Below, piece after piece: positions 1 through 10,763 of a DNA stretch of 64,000 bases. A program made the position numbers and the translations under genes. Location: positions 10,490,758-10,554,757 of the forward strand of contig AP025074.1 in NCBI GenBank assembly GCA_036186865.1, read 5' to 3'. The notes below the pieces were generated by a model that had not been told where the DNA came from, searched no databases, and saw nothing but the letters and a program-made list of their open reading frames with translations. Source of the stretch: Eustoma russellianum. Taxonomy: Eukaryota > Streptophyta > Magnoliopsida > Gentianales > Gentianaceae. Within the stretch, counting starts at the first letter, position 1. Every line of letters starts with the position of its first letter.

Positions 1-1261
1 GTGTGCTTTCTTTGTTTTTTGAATTTTTGTCTTGTTTCTTGTGATGTTTGTTTTATGGTTTGCTTTGTAGGTAAGTTAGGTAGATGGAAGATCCAAATGA
101 AATGGAGACCCAGAAAGGAGGTTGTAGCCGTGTGTTACAAAAATGGGAGACAAAAGGAATATTGTCTTGAAGAGAATGTTTGTCTCCACAAAGACAAATT
201 CAAATGTGTCCAAGATGGAATCTCTTGATCAAATTGAAATCAAAAACATCTCCAAATATCTACCAAGAGGCCGGCCACTTTGAATGCAAGGATGAAGCTC
301 TACTTGAATTTGGACTCGAGGATAAACTTGAATTGAAATTCAACCATGATTTGAATTCAAGTTTCAACCAATTGGATACTTAAATTTCAAGAGGAATTCA
401 GCTACCATATCATCCAACCTACACGCCATTTTGAAGCAGAAAGGAAGGATAAAACTCAATTCAAATTGAATTCAAGTTTGAATTCAAATTCAAATTCAAT
501 TTGAATCCGAACTTGAACCATCTTTTGAATTCAACTCCAGCCATATTATCATCATCAAAATCAGATTTCAAGACCTTTCTTAGACTTGTTAAACACGGCT
601 GAAGATAGATGGAGGATAAACAACAAACAAATTCAAACTCCACTCAAATTCAAACTCAATTTGAATTCAAACTTCATCCAACTTTTGGATTCAAGTTCAG
701 CCCTATTCTAGTCATCAAAACAGCTCCACAATGCCTCATTTTCTGATCAAACACACGGCTGGAAAAGGAGGATTTCAACCAGATTTTAGCTAGGATTTTT
801 CAAGTTATTTTTGAATTCTAATAGTTAGCAAATTCAAGTTCAATTCAAATGTCTTTCTAGCTATTTCTTTTAGATAATATCTGATTATTTTGAAGTGTCT
901 TAGGCATCTATAAATAGGCCCTTTGGCCGATTTGTAACACCAACTTTTGATTAATAACAATTCTTGATATTTCCTTCACTTTATGTGAGACTTTGTTTTC
1001 TTAGTTTTGCATTAAAAACCTAAGTTAAGATCATTCAAAGTTGAGCATTTTGAAGGTGTTGCCATTGCTAAAAGGTGCCGTCCAGGAGGGCCATATTAGT
1101 TTGCTTGATCAACGACCATCTTGAAGTGTTGGTCTTGCTCGTTTGATCCACACGTTTTTATCACTAAGGAAGCAAGGGGGAAGTCTTCTTCCTTGTGCCT
1201 AACCCTTTGTGAAGGACGTTTGGAAGGTGGAATTATTGGAGCCCACGAGTTGCTCGCATCA
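1..1261 (+). mobile_element. Family A gypsy LTR, 3' portion (cut by window edge)
   Basis: This matches the LTRs at 20300-21751 and 28113-29564 in order and in sequence landmarks: the TTGAATTCAA-rich block, the TATAAATA box, the AAAACCTAAGTTAAGATC segment and the terminal GAGCCCACGAGTTG..CGCATCA. The first roughly 200 bases of the LTR lie left of the window. It ends in CA at 1261 and is followed not by a primer binding site but by LINE sequence, so it is either a solo LTR or the 3' LTR of an element to the left. It carries about two copies of the GAGAATGTTTCAA minisatellite where the later array copies carry 7-8, so it is an older or separate subfamily member. Confidence 0.85.
909..916 (+). 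promoter_or_regulatory. LTR TATA box
   Basis: TATAAATA sits at the same place as in the other family A LTRs, about 350 bases before the LTR end, inside the conserved context GGC.TATAAATAG.CCCTTTGGC.GATT. It is the likely core promoter of the LTR. Confidence 0.6.
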
Positions 1262-1330
1262 GTTTACTACCTCAATCTCCATCTGACGACATTTTAATAT
1301 CTCGTATGGTAGACTCTTCGGATGCTGAGG

Positions 1331-1460
1331 TTTTATTCCGGTGGTCCCTTGTCGACGTCGTCGGGCTCGTAAAGATCTTCCCCCATTGCCTCCTTCAACA
1401 ATTCTTACTCGTAGTGCGGTTAGATCTTCACAAGGAAGTGACTCTAATCTTTCACAATGA
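1331..1460 (+). pseudogene. LINE ORF1 C-terminal tail
   Basis: A short open frame reads a basic, proline- and serine-rich tail (RRRRARKDLPPLPP at about 1351-1392) and stops at TGA 1458-1460. Plant LINE ORF1 proteins are RNA-binding proteins with a DUF4283-like domain and a zinc knuckle. Neither is present here because the 5' part of the element is missing, so the assignment rests on position in front of ORF2. The stop codon overlaps the ORF2 start as ATGA (1457-1460). Confidence 0.45.
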
Positions 1461-4117
1461 ATATCATGGCATGGAATATTCAAGGTCTCACAACCTCTTT
1501 TGCTCGTTTAAATCATCTGGTACGTGTACATAAATTATATCTTTTGGCGTTAATTGAACCTAAGCATCCTTTGCATAGCATCACTAGATATGGCATGGAT
1601 CTGGGCTTCTCTGATTCTCATGCTTCTGGGTCCGGAAAAATATGGGTCTACTGGCAATCCCATGCTTTGCGTCTATTGTCCTTCCAAGATGATGGTCAAA
1701 TTCTACATCTGCAGTTTAATCATACTTCTCTGAACATAGTATTTACTTGTTCGATGGTGTATGCCGGTCATACAGTCCTCCTTCGCCGACAGCTATGGGC
1801 GTTTATGCGGTCTTATTCTCAACAAATACAATGTCCTTGGTTGATATGTGGTGATTTTAATACTTTTCGCTCACTTGAAGATCATATGGGCCGCTCACAG
1901 CCCTCATTATCTATGCTACAAGATTTTAATGACTGTATTGAGGATTGTTCTTTGATGAGCCCTTCATTCCATGGCCCTCGCTATACATGGACGGACGGAC
2001 GAGGTTTAGGATTGGTAAAACGACGACTTGATTGGGTCTTCATGAACTCCCCTTTCCATGATGTATTTGATGATTTACGCCTTACACATCTACCACGTGT
2101 TTCTTCGGATCACACTCCTTTACTAATAATTTTTGGAAAGACACGTGCCTCGGGTCATCAACCCTTTCGATTTTTGGATGCTTGGCTCGCTCATCCTGAC
2201 TTTCACGCTTACGTTGCAAATGCATGGAATTCCTATCCCACAACCGGGGGCATGCATGGTTTCTACATTAAGTTGTCTCGGCTAAGAAGGACATCAAAAC
2301 ATGGAATAAAAACATTTTTGGGAATGTGCGGTTTGTATCGAATATTGTTCACTCTTAAGAAGGATCTGCGTTGGTGGAACAAGGATCTATTTGGTAATAT
2401 TTTTGATGCAGCATCGGATGCAGAAGCAAGAGTGGTATCTACTGAAGCACAATATGATAATAATCCAACAGAAGGAAATCGAACAAAATATCATGAGGCA
2501 AAGGCAGTCTTACTACAAGTTCAAAACCAGCTGTGTCAATATTGGAAGCAAAATGCTAGGGTAAAATGGCTGCAAGAAGGAGAAGTAAATTCTTCTTATT
2601 TTCATGCATTAGTAAAAGCACGGCGGCGCAAACAATATATTTCTCGCATAATTTCACTTGATGGTGATGAGTGTGTGACGGAGGACGCCATTCAACGGGC
2701 TGCTGTACAATTCTACACAAAGCTTTTTGCAGAGGAACAAACAGAAAATCATGATGACATTCTCAAATTTATTCCACTTACTATCACCGATGAAGATAAT
2801 GACATGCTAACAGATATGCCGCAGTTTTCTGAAGTTAAGGCAGCAGTATGGAATCTAGATCCGTCTAGTGTTGCAGGTCCGGATGGATTTCATGGAAAAT
2901 TCTTTCGACAGTGTTGGGATATTGTATGCTTAGATGTACTCAAAGCAGTCCAGGAGTTTTTCATAGGTGTAAAAGTTCCGCAAGCTATGGAAGCATCGAT
3001 GATTACCTTAATCCCCAGGATAAACAATCCGACGACTTATGCTGACTTTCGCCCAATTAGCCTGACTAATTTTGTGTCAAAAGTTGTTACTTGAGTTATA
3101 TCGACACGTATGGGACAGGTTTTACCGAAATTGATATCAAGAGAACAAGCATGTTTTATGCCAGGTCGTGGTGTATCTGACCAAGTACTTTTAGCGAAGG
3201 AAATGGTGCACATCCTGAACAAGTCCAAACGAGGAGGTCGCATAATCATAAAATTGGACATGGCGAAGGCGTTTGACAGAGTTAGTTGGGACTATCTTTG
3301 TCGTCTGCTCCTATGCATGCGTTTTAGTCCGTTAATGAGATCTTATTTAATGAGTTGGTGGCTCAAGTCCTCCAACAGAATAATGTTGGGAAATTTAAAG
3401 GTGGTTATTACACATCTCATTTGTTGGAATATATGGAAAGAATATACTGCAATAACAATTGGAGATGAAACTTTCAACCATCAGCGGCTAGAGGAAAGGA
3501 TTCACATGGATATATACACGTGGTGTGCAGCGGCTTCTGGGAAGAAATATGCTGCTTCCATTCCCTCGTTAATTAGTGCACATCTTTCACCAACAATTCG
3601 GACTGCAAGAGCCAAAGTGGTTAGATGGCTGACGCCACCACCAGGAAGACAGAAAATAAATGTTGATGCAGCTGCTGGGAGACAATCCGCTGCAGCTGGA
3701 GCAATTGTACGAGATTCACAAGGGAGACTGCTCTCAGCGATTTCTTTTCCGTTGCCATGTCTATCCCCTTTACATGCTGAGCTTCAAGCGGCGCTGTATG
3801 TTACGATTTTTTATGCTACAAGATATCATGGCTTCATCTTGGAGACAGATTGTTTGGAGTTAATAAATATGCTAGATAAGGGACATTCGGTCATGGGAGT
3901 AATGCGAGTAGATCTTGATTGGTTGCGCATGTTTTTACATCTCACGCGATCAACTTGGAAATATACCCCACGTGAGACAAATTCGGTGGCACATCATCTT
4001 GCTTCAATGGGCTTGACGGTCACATCTTTGTTAGAATACAAGCATCAAAACAGGCTCCCACCGATAGCTCGAGGATGTTACAGCACAGACTTGCACACCC
4101 CATACTTACGGTTTTGA
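1457..4117 (+). pseudogene. LINE ORF2: endonuclease, partial RT fused to RNase H, one internal stop
   Basis: Starting at ATG 1457 (MNIMAWNIQG), the first ~230 residues are an APE-like endonuclease: N in WNIQG, E in IEPKH, CGDFN, and SDHTPLL with its catalytic His. RT begins near 2870 (AGPDGFHGKFF; DFRPISLTN). A single in-frame TGA at 3092-3094 interrupts it, and the same frame resumes with CFMPGRGVSDQ and the motif A segment LDMAKAFDRVSWDYL (about 3250-3298). The FADD catalytic motif, the thumb and the zinc-finger region are absent. Near 3410 the frame jumps to the linker ICWNIWKEYT and then to an RNase H domain (INVDAAAG, HAELQAA, ETDCLEL, NSVAHHLA). An autonomous LINE ORF2 is usually well over 1,000 residues; this one is about 886 codons. 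It cannot be an active RT. Confidence 0.85.
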
Positions 4118-4659
4118 CACAAATGCTTCGATTCTATGTTCCTGCCTACATTATAATATGTAGGCAGGTTGGGTATGCTCCTTTACATTTCCTTGTCTCT
4201 TTGGATTTACTCTTTCAACATTTGATAAGCTCTTGGACTAACTACCACTCTCATTTTCATGCATGCTGGATTTTGGAACGTTGGAGGATACTGCTCATTA
4301 CAACCAGCAACAACTTGGATTCCATAAGTGATCGTTGGAGGATAATGATTTTTCGATTTCATTTTAAAGCTTCAGACTGGATAAATATGTACTCTTTTTC
4401 CTTCGTGCAGGATTTTATCCACAGGGTGATTTTGTCTGCCAAGGTTTTAATGAGGCATATCATATTCAGTCTGAACAACACGCCCCCTTTTTGACTATAG
4501 CAATAGATTATAGGCCACACAGTTGTTATTTATTGTTATGTCGTGATTTGCTTTGTAATATGGTTTTCATCCACCAAAAGTGAGGTTTAAATTTAATAAA
4601 ATTCGGGGGCTATGCCCATTTATCAAAAAAAAATATATATATGTCTTCGTGAAGAAAAT

Positions 4660-4925
4660 AGGAAAAAGTACACTTTGACCCCCTGTGGTTTGGCTTAATT
4701 CTAAAAACTTCTCCTCTCGTTTGGAATTATACATTTACCTCCCTTATGGTTTGGGTTAAAAAGGCACTGGCTAATTTCCGGCATGTTTACCCCATGTGGT
4801 TTTGACAGAAATTGGCCGATGCATTTTTAACCCAAAACATAAGGGAGGTAAATGTATAATTCCAAACGAGAGGGGAGGTTTTTGGAATTAAGCCAAACCA
4901 TAAGGGGTCTAAATGTAATTTTCCT
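4660..4925. repeat. Foldback repeat / MITE-like inverted repeat
   Basis: Two arms of about 105 bases (4660-4765 and 4820-4925) are inverted copies of each other. The outer ends read AGGAAAA and TTTTCCT. The arms share the blocks GTGGTTTGGCTTAATTC, GTTTGGAATTATACATTTA and GGTTTGGGTTAAAAA with few mismatches. The loop of about 55 bases has its own imperfect symmetry (TGTGGTTTTGACAGAAATTGGCC). No open frame and no clear target-site duplication are visible, so the superfamily is not assigned. The RNA would form a long hairpin. Confidence 0.8.
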
Positions 4926-4960
4926 CAAAAAAACTCTCAGCAAGTTTTTTCTTTCTCAAA

Positions 4961-5210
4961 CTCTGATACCATATAGAAATTCATATAACAGAGAAGTTTA
5001 AGATTCTAGCAGCAGAAAGATTATACATCATAAGTCCAATGTTGGACTGAAATCAATAATTTCAGATTGCTTCAAAATGTCTACATCACTCCCTATTTAT
5101 ACAATATTAGCCAACGGCTAATTCCATCTAGACAAATTAACGGTAACTTGTCTGTACAAATTTTAAAAAACAGTAAACTAAAAATACACTTCTATTATGG
5201 AAATTAACAT
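4961..5210 (-). mobile_element. LTR fragment with primer binding site, minus strand
   Basis: On the minus strand, TGGTATCAGAG (4971-4961) matches the 3' end of initiator Met tRNA. The DNA to its right reads, on the minus strand, as an LTR-like segment with a TATAAATAG box (TATTTATA at 5094-5101). Internal sequence to the left is replaced by other DNA. The right side is cut at 5211 by the LTR of the neighbouring copia element. It is probably the 3' part of a 5' LTR. The family is not identified. Confidence 0.5.
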
Positions 5211-5468
5211 TGATGCAGAAATTAAATCAGTGTGCTTGTTAGAAGAAGAATATTGACAAGAGGAAAAGTTTGAAATCAAATGATTCCAACACACTTTATT
5301 TACAACCCTCTGATGTCCTATTTGTTTACAATAGGGAGAGAAAAAAGTATGAAGGGAAGGGGCAACGGTAACCCAACGGTAACCTTTAGCCTGTGGACCA
5401 CTAATTCTACTACATTCTATATTTAATCATCTATAATATATTTACACATCATTCTATGTATTTCTACA
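5211..5468 (-). repeat. copia 1 3' LTR
   Basis: It has TG...CA ends on the minus strand and a polypurine tract directly outside its 5' end. It contains two copies of GGTTACCGTTG close together (about 5360-5385) and TGTAAATAAAGTGTG as a possible polyadenylation context. Confidence 0.65.
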
Positions 5469-5539
5469 CTCTCCCTCAAGCTTAGTGTGTTTGTACAACC
5501 AAGATTGACAATAAGTGATAGAAATGTATGTATAGATAC

Positions 5540-7450
5540 TAGCTTTGTAAAAATGTCTGCAACTTGGTGAGTAGAAGGTGTATGCTCTAGGTTGATAATC
5601 TTGTCTTCAATCTTCTCCCGTATGAAGTGCTGATTCTATCTCAACATGTTTGGACTTATCATGTTGGGTAGGATTTTCCGTCATACTAATAGCAGATACA
5701 TTATCACTATAAACCGTAACTGGCAATTTAACCTCCATTCGCAGTTCTTCCAAATATCCTTTTTACCATAATCCTTTGCAAATTCCTAATGCTAGTGTTT
5801 GGTAACTCGGCCTCTCCACTACTCCACGAAACCACGGCCTGTTTCATGCTTCTCCATGCCACCAAATTTCCCCATGCAAATGTGTCATAACCAGTAGTTG
5901 AGCGCATATCAGGTTTAGAGCCAGTCCAATCTGCGTCCGTGTACACCAGGACCTTTTGGTCCGATTATTTCTTGAATGATAGACCTTACCCTGGAGCAGA
6001 TTTGAGGTACCTAAGAATTCTCAAAGCAACCTTTAGATGCTCATTAGTAGGATCATGCATAAATTGGGAAACAAACGCACAAATAAAGCATGATTACAGT
6101 GTGTTTGTTTAAAGCCGAGGCTCAGGACCACAATAGTGAAACGTTTAAACCATGCTCTTGGAGACCATTTCAAGCCATACAGGGATTTCTTTAATTTACA
6201 AACCGTACCATTATTCTTATCTATTTCAAAACCGGAGGAATATTCATGTAAACTAATTCTTGCAAGTCACATTTTAAGAATGCGTTCTTAACATCTAACT
6301 GTAGTAATCACCAATCTCGATTAACAGCTAATGAAAAAATAACTTTCACTGTATTTAGTTTTGCCACTGGCTCAAAAGTTTCCATGTAGTCAATCCCATA
6401 AGTTTGAGTGAAACTTTTTGCCACTAATCTTGCTTTATATCGATTTATGGTTCCATTAGTGTTGTATTTTACTGAGAACACCCATTTACATCCAAACAGT
6501 TTCATTTCGGGTTCATATGCCACTAAGTCCCATGTATCATTTTTTATCAAGGTCTTCATTTCATCACTTACAGCTTCTTTCCACCTAGGATTTCTTAATG
6601 CCTCTTCTATTATGTTTGGGATCTGTTGACTATCTAATGTACTAATAAAGGCATTAAGTGGTGAGTTTATCCGTTTATAGGCTAGAAAATTATACAATGG
6701 ATGCTTGATGCACTCTCTCACTCCCTTCCGAAGGGCTATAGGTAAATCTTCTAAGGTCTGCTCAGATGTAGGACCTGACAGACTAGGTGGAGGTATAGTG
6801 TTTTGCCTGGTATATACATGAGTAATTGGTGCTCTACCCCTCTTCATTCCTATTGTCCAATTCCAGATTTACCTCCTCAGTATTGTCCTCGGGATTGGGT
6901 AATATTGACTGGTACTGGGTTCATCATCTCCCTAGTATTACTAGAATCACAAGTTACATCAAGTATACTACAATATTTATCATAATAATCACCTGTCCAT
7001 TTAACTAATCCGTCAGAGGAATAAAAAGCATTCTGTTCATCAAAAAACACATCCATAGAAACAAATATCTTCTTGGTTAATGGACAATAACATTTATACC
7101 CTTTTTGTGTACTCGAATAACCAAAGAAGATACATCTGTGTATTAGTTTGGTACGCATGCCTGGTTGAATATAAACATACACAACAAAACCAAATAGTTT
7201 AAACAACAGTACTGACATCAACTTGATGTTTGGGAAACTGTCTATTAATAGTTCTTTTGGAGTTCTAAAAGAGAATACCCGAGAAGGCATTCTATTAATG
7301 AGATATGTTGTCGTAAGTATAGCCTTTCCCCAAAAAATTTTTGGAACGTTCATAGAAAACATGATTGCTCATATGCTACTTCTAATAAATGTCTATTCTT
7401 ACGTTCAGCAATCCCATTCTGTTGAGGGGTATATGAACAAATTCAAGAGA
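5540..7450 (-). pseudogene. copia 1 pol fragment (integrase, RT, RNase H), decayed
   Basis: In coding order: the integrase motif IPQQNGIAERKNRHLLEVA (about 7435-7380), then after a frameshift the IN C-terminal half at 7362-6877 (IFWGKAILTTTYLINRMPS; GYKCYCP). Next is the start of RT at 6847-6308 (RWKEAVSDEMKTLIKNDTWDL; YKARLVAKSFTQTYGIDYMETF), continuing to about 6065 (QLDVKNAFL, KSLYGLKWSPRAW). The frame then passes directly to HDPTNEHLK-type sequence and RNase H (YTDADWTGSKPDMRSTTGY, 5946-5890). The region that should carry the YVDD catalytic motif is absent, which indicates an internal deletion near 6065. Several stops and frameshifts are present. Not functional. Confidence 0.8.
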
Positions 7451-7453
7451 TAC

Positions 7454-7737
7454 TGAAGCGCGTAGAAAAAAGAGAGAGAAAGAAGTCAGAAACTGAAATT
7501 ATATTATTTCAGTATGAATTTGTCTATACCGGTTTTTCTCTTTTATTCAGAGAGAAGGAGAGGTTACCGTTGTAACCTCTTGGTAGTGTGGCCTTGTATC
7601 TCCTTTTTATTCCTATCCATTAATCAACTATATACACTCCTGTACATACTGTCTACTGTATACTATATACATACATCTTAATACACAACCATATTACAAT
7701 CTAAATACAAACATATTACAACCTATATATTTCAACA
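7454..7737 (-). repeat. copia 2 3' LTR
   Basis: On the minus strand it starts TGTTGAAATATATAGG and ends CGCGCTTCA. It includes an AATAAAAGAGAAAAAC context near 7540 that could serve polyadenylation. The five bases outside its end (GATAC, 7449-7453) are a candidate target-site duplication whose partner has been lost. Confidence 0.7.
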
Positions 7738-8640
7738 CTCTCTCTCAAGCTTGGTGTATATATTTATACAACCAAGCTTGATAACATGAGTATGGAAAGT
7801 TCGTGTAGGCACGGGTTTGGTGAAGATATCTGCCACTTGACTGGTGGTAGAAATATGTTCTAGTTTGATGGTGTTGCTTTCAATCTTTTCCCGAATAAAG
7901 TGTCTATCAACCTCCACATGTTTAGATTTGTCATGTTGGATAGGATTTTTGGCCATATTTATGGAAGAAATATTATCACAGAAAATACGGATACGCATAA
8001 CATCTTCTTGGTGTAGTTCTTCAAGTACCCTCTTTATCCACAATCCTTCACATAGTCCGAGTGCCAATGCCCTTAGTTCTGCTTCATCACTACTTCTTGA
8101 TACCACAGCTTGCTTTTTGCTTCCCCAAGTTATTAAGTTAACCCACAAGAATGTACCATACCCTATAGTAGAGCGCATATCCATTTTAGATCCGGCCCAA
8201 TCTGCATCAGTGTAAATAAGAATATGTCGATCATAATTCTTAATAAATGATAGTCCCTGTCCGGGAGCTGCTTTCAAATATCTTAAAATCCTTAAGGTTA
8301 CTTTAAGATGTTCAGTAGTTGGATTATGTATAAATTGTGAAACAAAACTAACAGCATAACAAATTTCGGGCCGTGTTTGAGATAAATAAATAAGTTTGCC
8401 CACTAACTGTTGGTATCTAATATTATCTGTAGGAGTATTATCCCAGTGTTTTGGTGGTTTATATCCGGGTTCCATAGGAGTTATGGCAGGCTTACAACCT
8501 AACATCCCTGTTTCATGTAACAAGTCTAAGATATATTTTCTCTGAGAAATACACATGCTGTCTTTAGTTCTAGCTACTTCCATACCTAAAAATTATCTTA
8601 AACTCCCAAGATCCTTAACTTCAGATTCAACCAAAAGTTG
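7732..8640 (-). pseudogene. copia 2 pol C-terminus (RT end and RNase H)
   Basis: A 283-codon open frame from 8583 to 7732 begins at MEVARTKD and continues with ISQRKYILDLL, YQQLVGKLIYLSQTRPEICY, ILRYLK and an RNase H domain (YTDADWAGSKMDMRSTIGY, SRSSDEAELRAL, FCDNISSINMAKNP, HVEVDRHFIREKI, ADIFTKPV). Homology extends upstream to about 8640 (EVKDLGSLR, then a stop where an aromatic residue normally precedes FLGMEVA). The frame closes at the LTR boundary. The RNase H acidic residues are present. RT catalytic motifs, integrase and gag are missing. Confidence 0.85.
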
Positions 8641-8644
8641 ATGT

Positions 8645-9765
8645 TTTATCTTATTAATTCCTGCATAATCATGGTATATGGGATGCGAGATTCCATACTG
8701 ATCAAAATAATAGCTCTATCTTGCTTTGCATTTTGCACAACATCTAGCATATCTTTAGAAGCTGGACATCGTCAAGAAAACAAAATCTTCAAAACAATCT
8801 TCAAGGAATATCTTAAATGGATTTACAAGGATGTACTTTGGGGTCCCCAATCAAGGATATTGCCACACTTAGACGCCTTTTCATTCCACTCCTGTATTGT
8901 CCAGCTCTTTTGTCAGCATCTTGAAGCAACTTAACACTACTAAGTGAATATTCAACTGCCTATAATAACAAAGAATAAGAAGGCTAGTTAGTCAGCATGA
9001 CAAATTTGGAATATCTTCCCTAATGTTCTCTTCTATGATCAAAAGGGTGAATTCGTGAAACTTGGTCCTGAAACACTAAATTGGTTGACTGAGTTTCCTT
9101 TGCACAAACAATAGTGTCCATGGTTTAGTACTTGAGTCAATGTTGATTTACAACTAGTCGGTAAGGACAAAAAATTAACATGGCACTTGCACTCAAAACA
9201 TTTGGAAAGTGTGTCCTATTTACTGATTGCCACATATTTGGTCTCTCAACCAACCATGTTTCAAAATTGGAAACCTGAAGTAATTGCACTACTCTTTAGC
9301 TGCTAATTTGATGGGCATTAACCATTAACCATTACATAAGCTTTCCAGACTTCTTCTAACTGAACCTGTGGAATTATTCATGACCACCATGACTGACAAA
9401 TTTGAAATATAAGAATGAAGCAAACAGCTGAAATATTTTTGCTTCGAAGTAAATGAGGATAACGTGCAAAGGCAGAAAAAACTTAATTCTAGAAGAGTGT
9501 GTGAACTTACTTAAGTCTTGACTTCTGAGGTTCTTAAGCCTACTGTAAAAATTCAAATGTTCCCTTTCAGTAAGCGATTCCCACAGAAAGCTGCATAATT
9601 ATCCATATGTAAGCGATTCCCACAGAAAGCTGCATAATTATCCATATGTAAATATATAGGAAGAGAAACATTTTAGCATAGCTAGGAGAAAAAAAGTAAG
9701 TTTTAAGCAGAAAGAAGTATCCGAACTTGTCTTGTGGATAAACACCCATGCTTTCATAGATTTTC
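8645..9765 (-). pseudogene. ABCA-subfamily ABC transporter pseudogene fragment (nucleotide-binding domain)
   Basis: Three exon-like blocks on the minus strand spell part of an ABCA nucleotide-binding domain: 9765-9727 (KIYESMGVYPQD), 9590-9511 (LWESLTEREHLNFYSRLKNL, closing at a GTAAGT donor at 9510), and 8959-about 8675 after a TATAG acceptor (SVKLLQDADKRAGQ, then the ABC signature region YRSGMKRRLSVAISLIGDPK). The segment that should hold Walker B and DEPSTGLD is scrambled. It is followed by PASKDMLDVVQNAKQDRAIIL, and homology then ends against copia 2. ABCA proteins move lipids across membranes by ATP hydrolysis. The signature GG is RS here and Walker B is lost. Its 5' side is cut by LINE sequence at about 9766. 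The family call comes from motif recognition. Confidence 0.7.
9571..9648. repeat. 39-bp perfect tandem duplication across an exon start
   Basis: The unit TAAGCGATTCCCACAGAAAG.. occurs at 9571-9609 and again at 9610-9648 without mismatch. On the minus strand it holds the end of an intron (TTATGCAG) and the first codons of the ABCA exon, so the pseudogene carries two copies of the splice acceptor. Confidence 0.9.
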
Positions 9766-10763
9766 CTATTTTGTTTCTTCAGTTCGTTTCTTTTTCAGTT
9801 GGAGCATAGCATCCTGGGGCCTACGCATAAGCTCCTTCTGTGTTTCAACGAGTACCTGCCTTGCATATTCAGTTCGCTTGGAAATATTACTCAATTGTTT
9901 ATTGCTCAACTTCGTTAACGACGTCTTCAGTTTCTTCAATTTTTCCTTTAACCTCTTCAACGGGTTAGGGTTCCCCTCCACCTCCTCTTGCCAAAACTCT
10001 CTCACTCTTTAAAATCCTTGCATTTCATCAAGGTCTGGCTTAAACAAAATGGTTTATGTCTACCTCTATTATCTGCCACAGATAAGACAGCTGGGGCATG
10101 ATCAGACGCAGACAACTCAGGAAATCAAGTTGAAAGTATTTGAACTCGATCTTCCATGCTTCGGATACAAGTACCCTATCAATCCTAGAGTAAATTCTTT
10201 CTTCACCATCACGTCTATTGCTCAATGTGTAGGCCACCCCACTTGCTGGAACATCAAGGATATCTGCAGCTTCTAAGCACTCTTGAAAATCTCTCACAAC
10301 ATGTTAGTCCATAGTCCTACCACGCAGTCTTTCCTCACTATTCAAGATTATAATTAAAATCTCCCATTAGCACCCAAGGCTTCTTTGAATACTTCTAGCT
10401 TAACTTCTTTATATGATCCCATAGCAAGGCTCCATCTTCCTTCTTGTTCTCACCATGCACCACTGACAGAACAAACTGTTGTGTGTTTTTGGTTATCATC
10501 TCCAGGGTGAGACACTGACTGTCATCGGCCACCACTGTCCCTTAGAACTTAGCAGGGTTCCATCCACACCAAATCCTCAGTACCACTCCGTTTGCTGTGT
10601 TATGAACAACCTGCCACCGTGGAAATGTACTTCTTGCTACCTTCTCCACCTTAATCAGCCTTACTTTTACCTCTACTAGCCCCATTATATCTATATGATT
10701 TCGTACCTCATGCTAATTCATAGGGTCATTTAGACCCCTTATATTCCAACTAGAGATTTTCAT
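9766..10763 (-). pseudogene. LINE 2 ORF2 N-terminus (endonuclease and linker)
   Basis: ORF2 begins at ATG 10763 (MKISSWNIRGLNDP) with an in-frame stop a few codons later. Endonuclease landmarks are present: IMGLVEVKV (catalytic Glu), VLMGDFN, and RDFQECLEAADILDVP at 10297-10250, then NRRDGEERIYSRIDRVL. The linker that normally follows (EVEGNPNPLKRLKEKLKKLK, 9980-9920) ends at about 9766. The SDH motif is degraded. RT is absent. Confidence 0.7.

Larger units (their letters stand above)
1262..4635 (+). mobile_element. LINE (L1-type plant non-LTR retrotransposon), 5' truncated
   Basis: The order is an ORF1 tail, an ORF2 with endonuclease, partial RT and RNase H, a 3' UTR of about 500 bases (4118-4620), and an A-rich end at 4626-4633 (ATCAAAAAAAAA). 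The tail of the 3' UTR reads AATAAAATTCGGGGGCTATG. The 5' end is lost against the LTR that ends at 1261. No target-site duplication is visible because the left end is missing. An open frame at 4075-4494 overlaps the end of ORF2 and the 3' UTR and has no recognisable domain, so it is not called as a gene. Confidence 0.85.
5211..7453 (-). mobile_element. Ty1/copia remnant 1 (3' LTR plus partial pol), minus strand
   Basis: Read on the minus strand this is integrase, RT, RNase H, polypurine tract (CTTGAGGGAGAG, about 5480-5469) and a 258-base LTR from 5468 to 5211 beginning TGTAGAAATACATAG and ending GCATCA. The domain order IN-RT-RH defines the copia superfamily. The 5' part of the element (gag, protease, N-terminal integrase, 5' LTR) is missing because the LTR of a second copia element abuts at 7454. 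Confidence 0.8.
7454..8640 (-). mobile_element. Ty1/copia remnant 2 (3' LTR plus C-terminal pol), minus strand
   Basis: The minus strand gives the end of RT and a complete RNase H, a polypurine tract (TTGAGAGAGAG, about 7749-7738) and a 284-base LTR (7737 to 7454). It is truncated at its 5' side near 8640, where an ABC transporter pseudogene begins. It lies in the same orientation as copia 1 and interrupts copia 1 integrase, so it is the younger of the two. Confidence 0.8.

Noticed and set aside
4075..4494. 139-codon frame after LINE ORF2
   Set aside because: It overlaps ORF2 in another frame and the 3' UTR; no recognisable domain.
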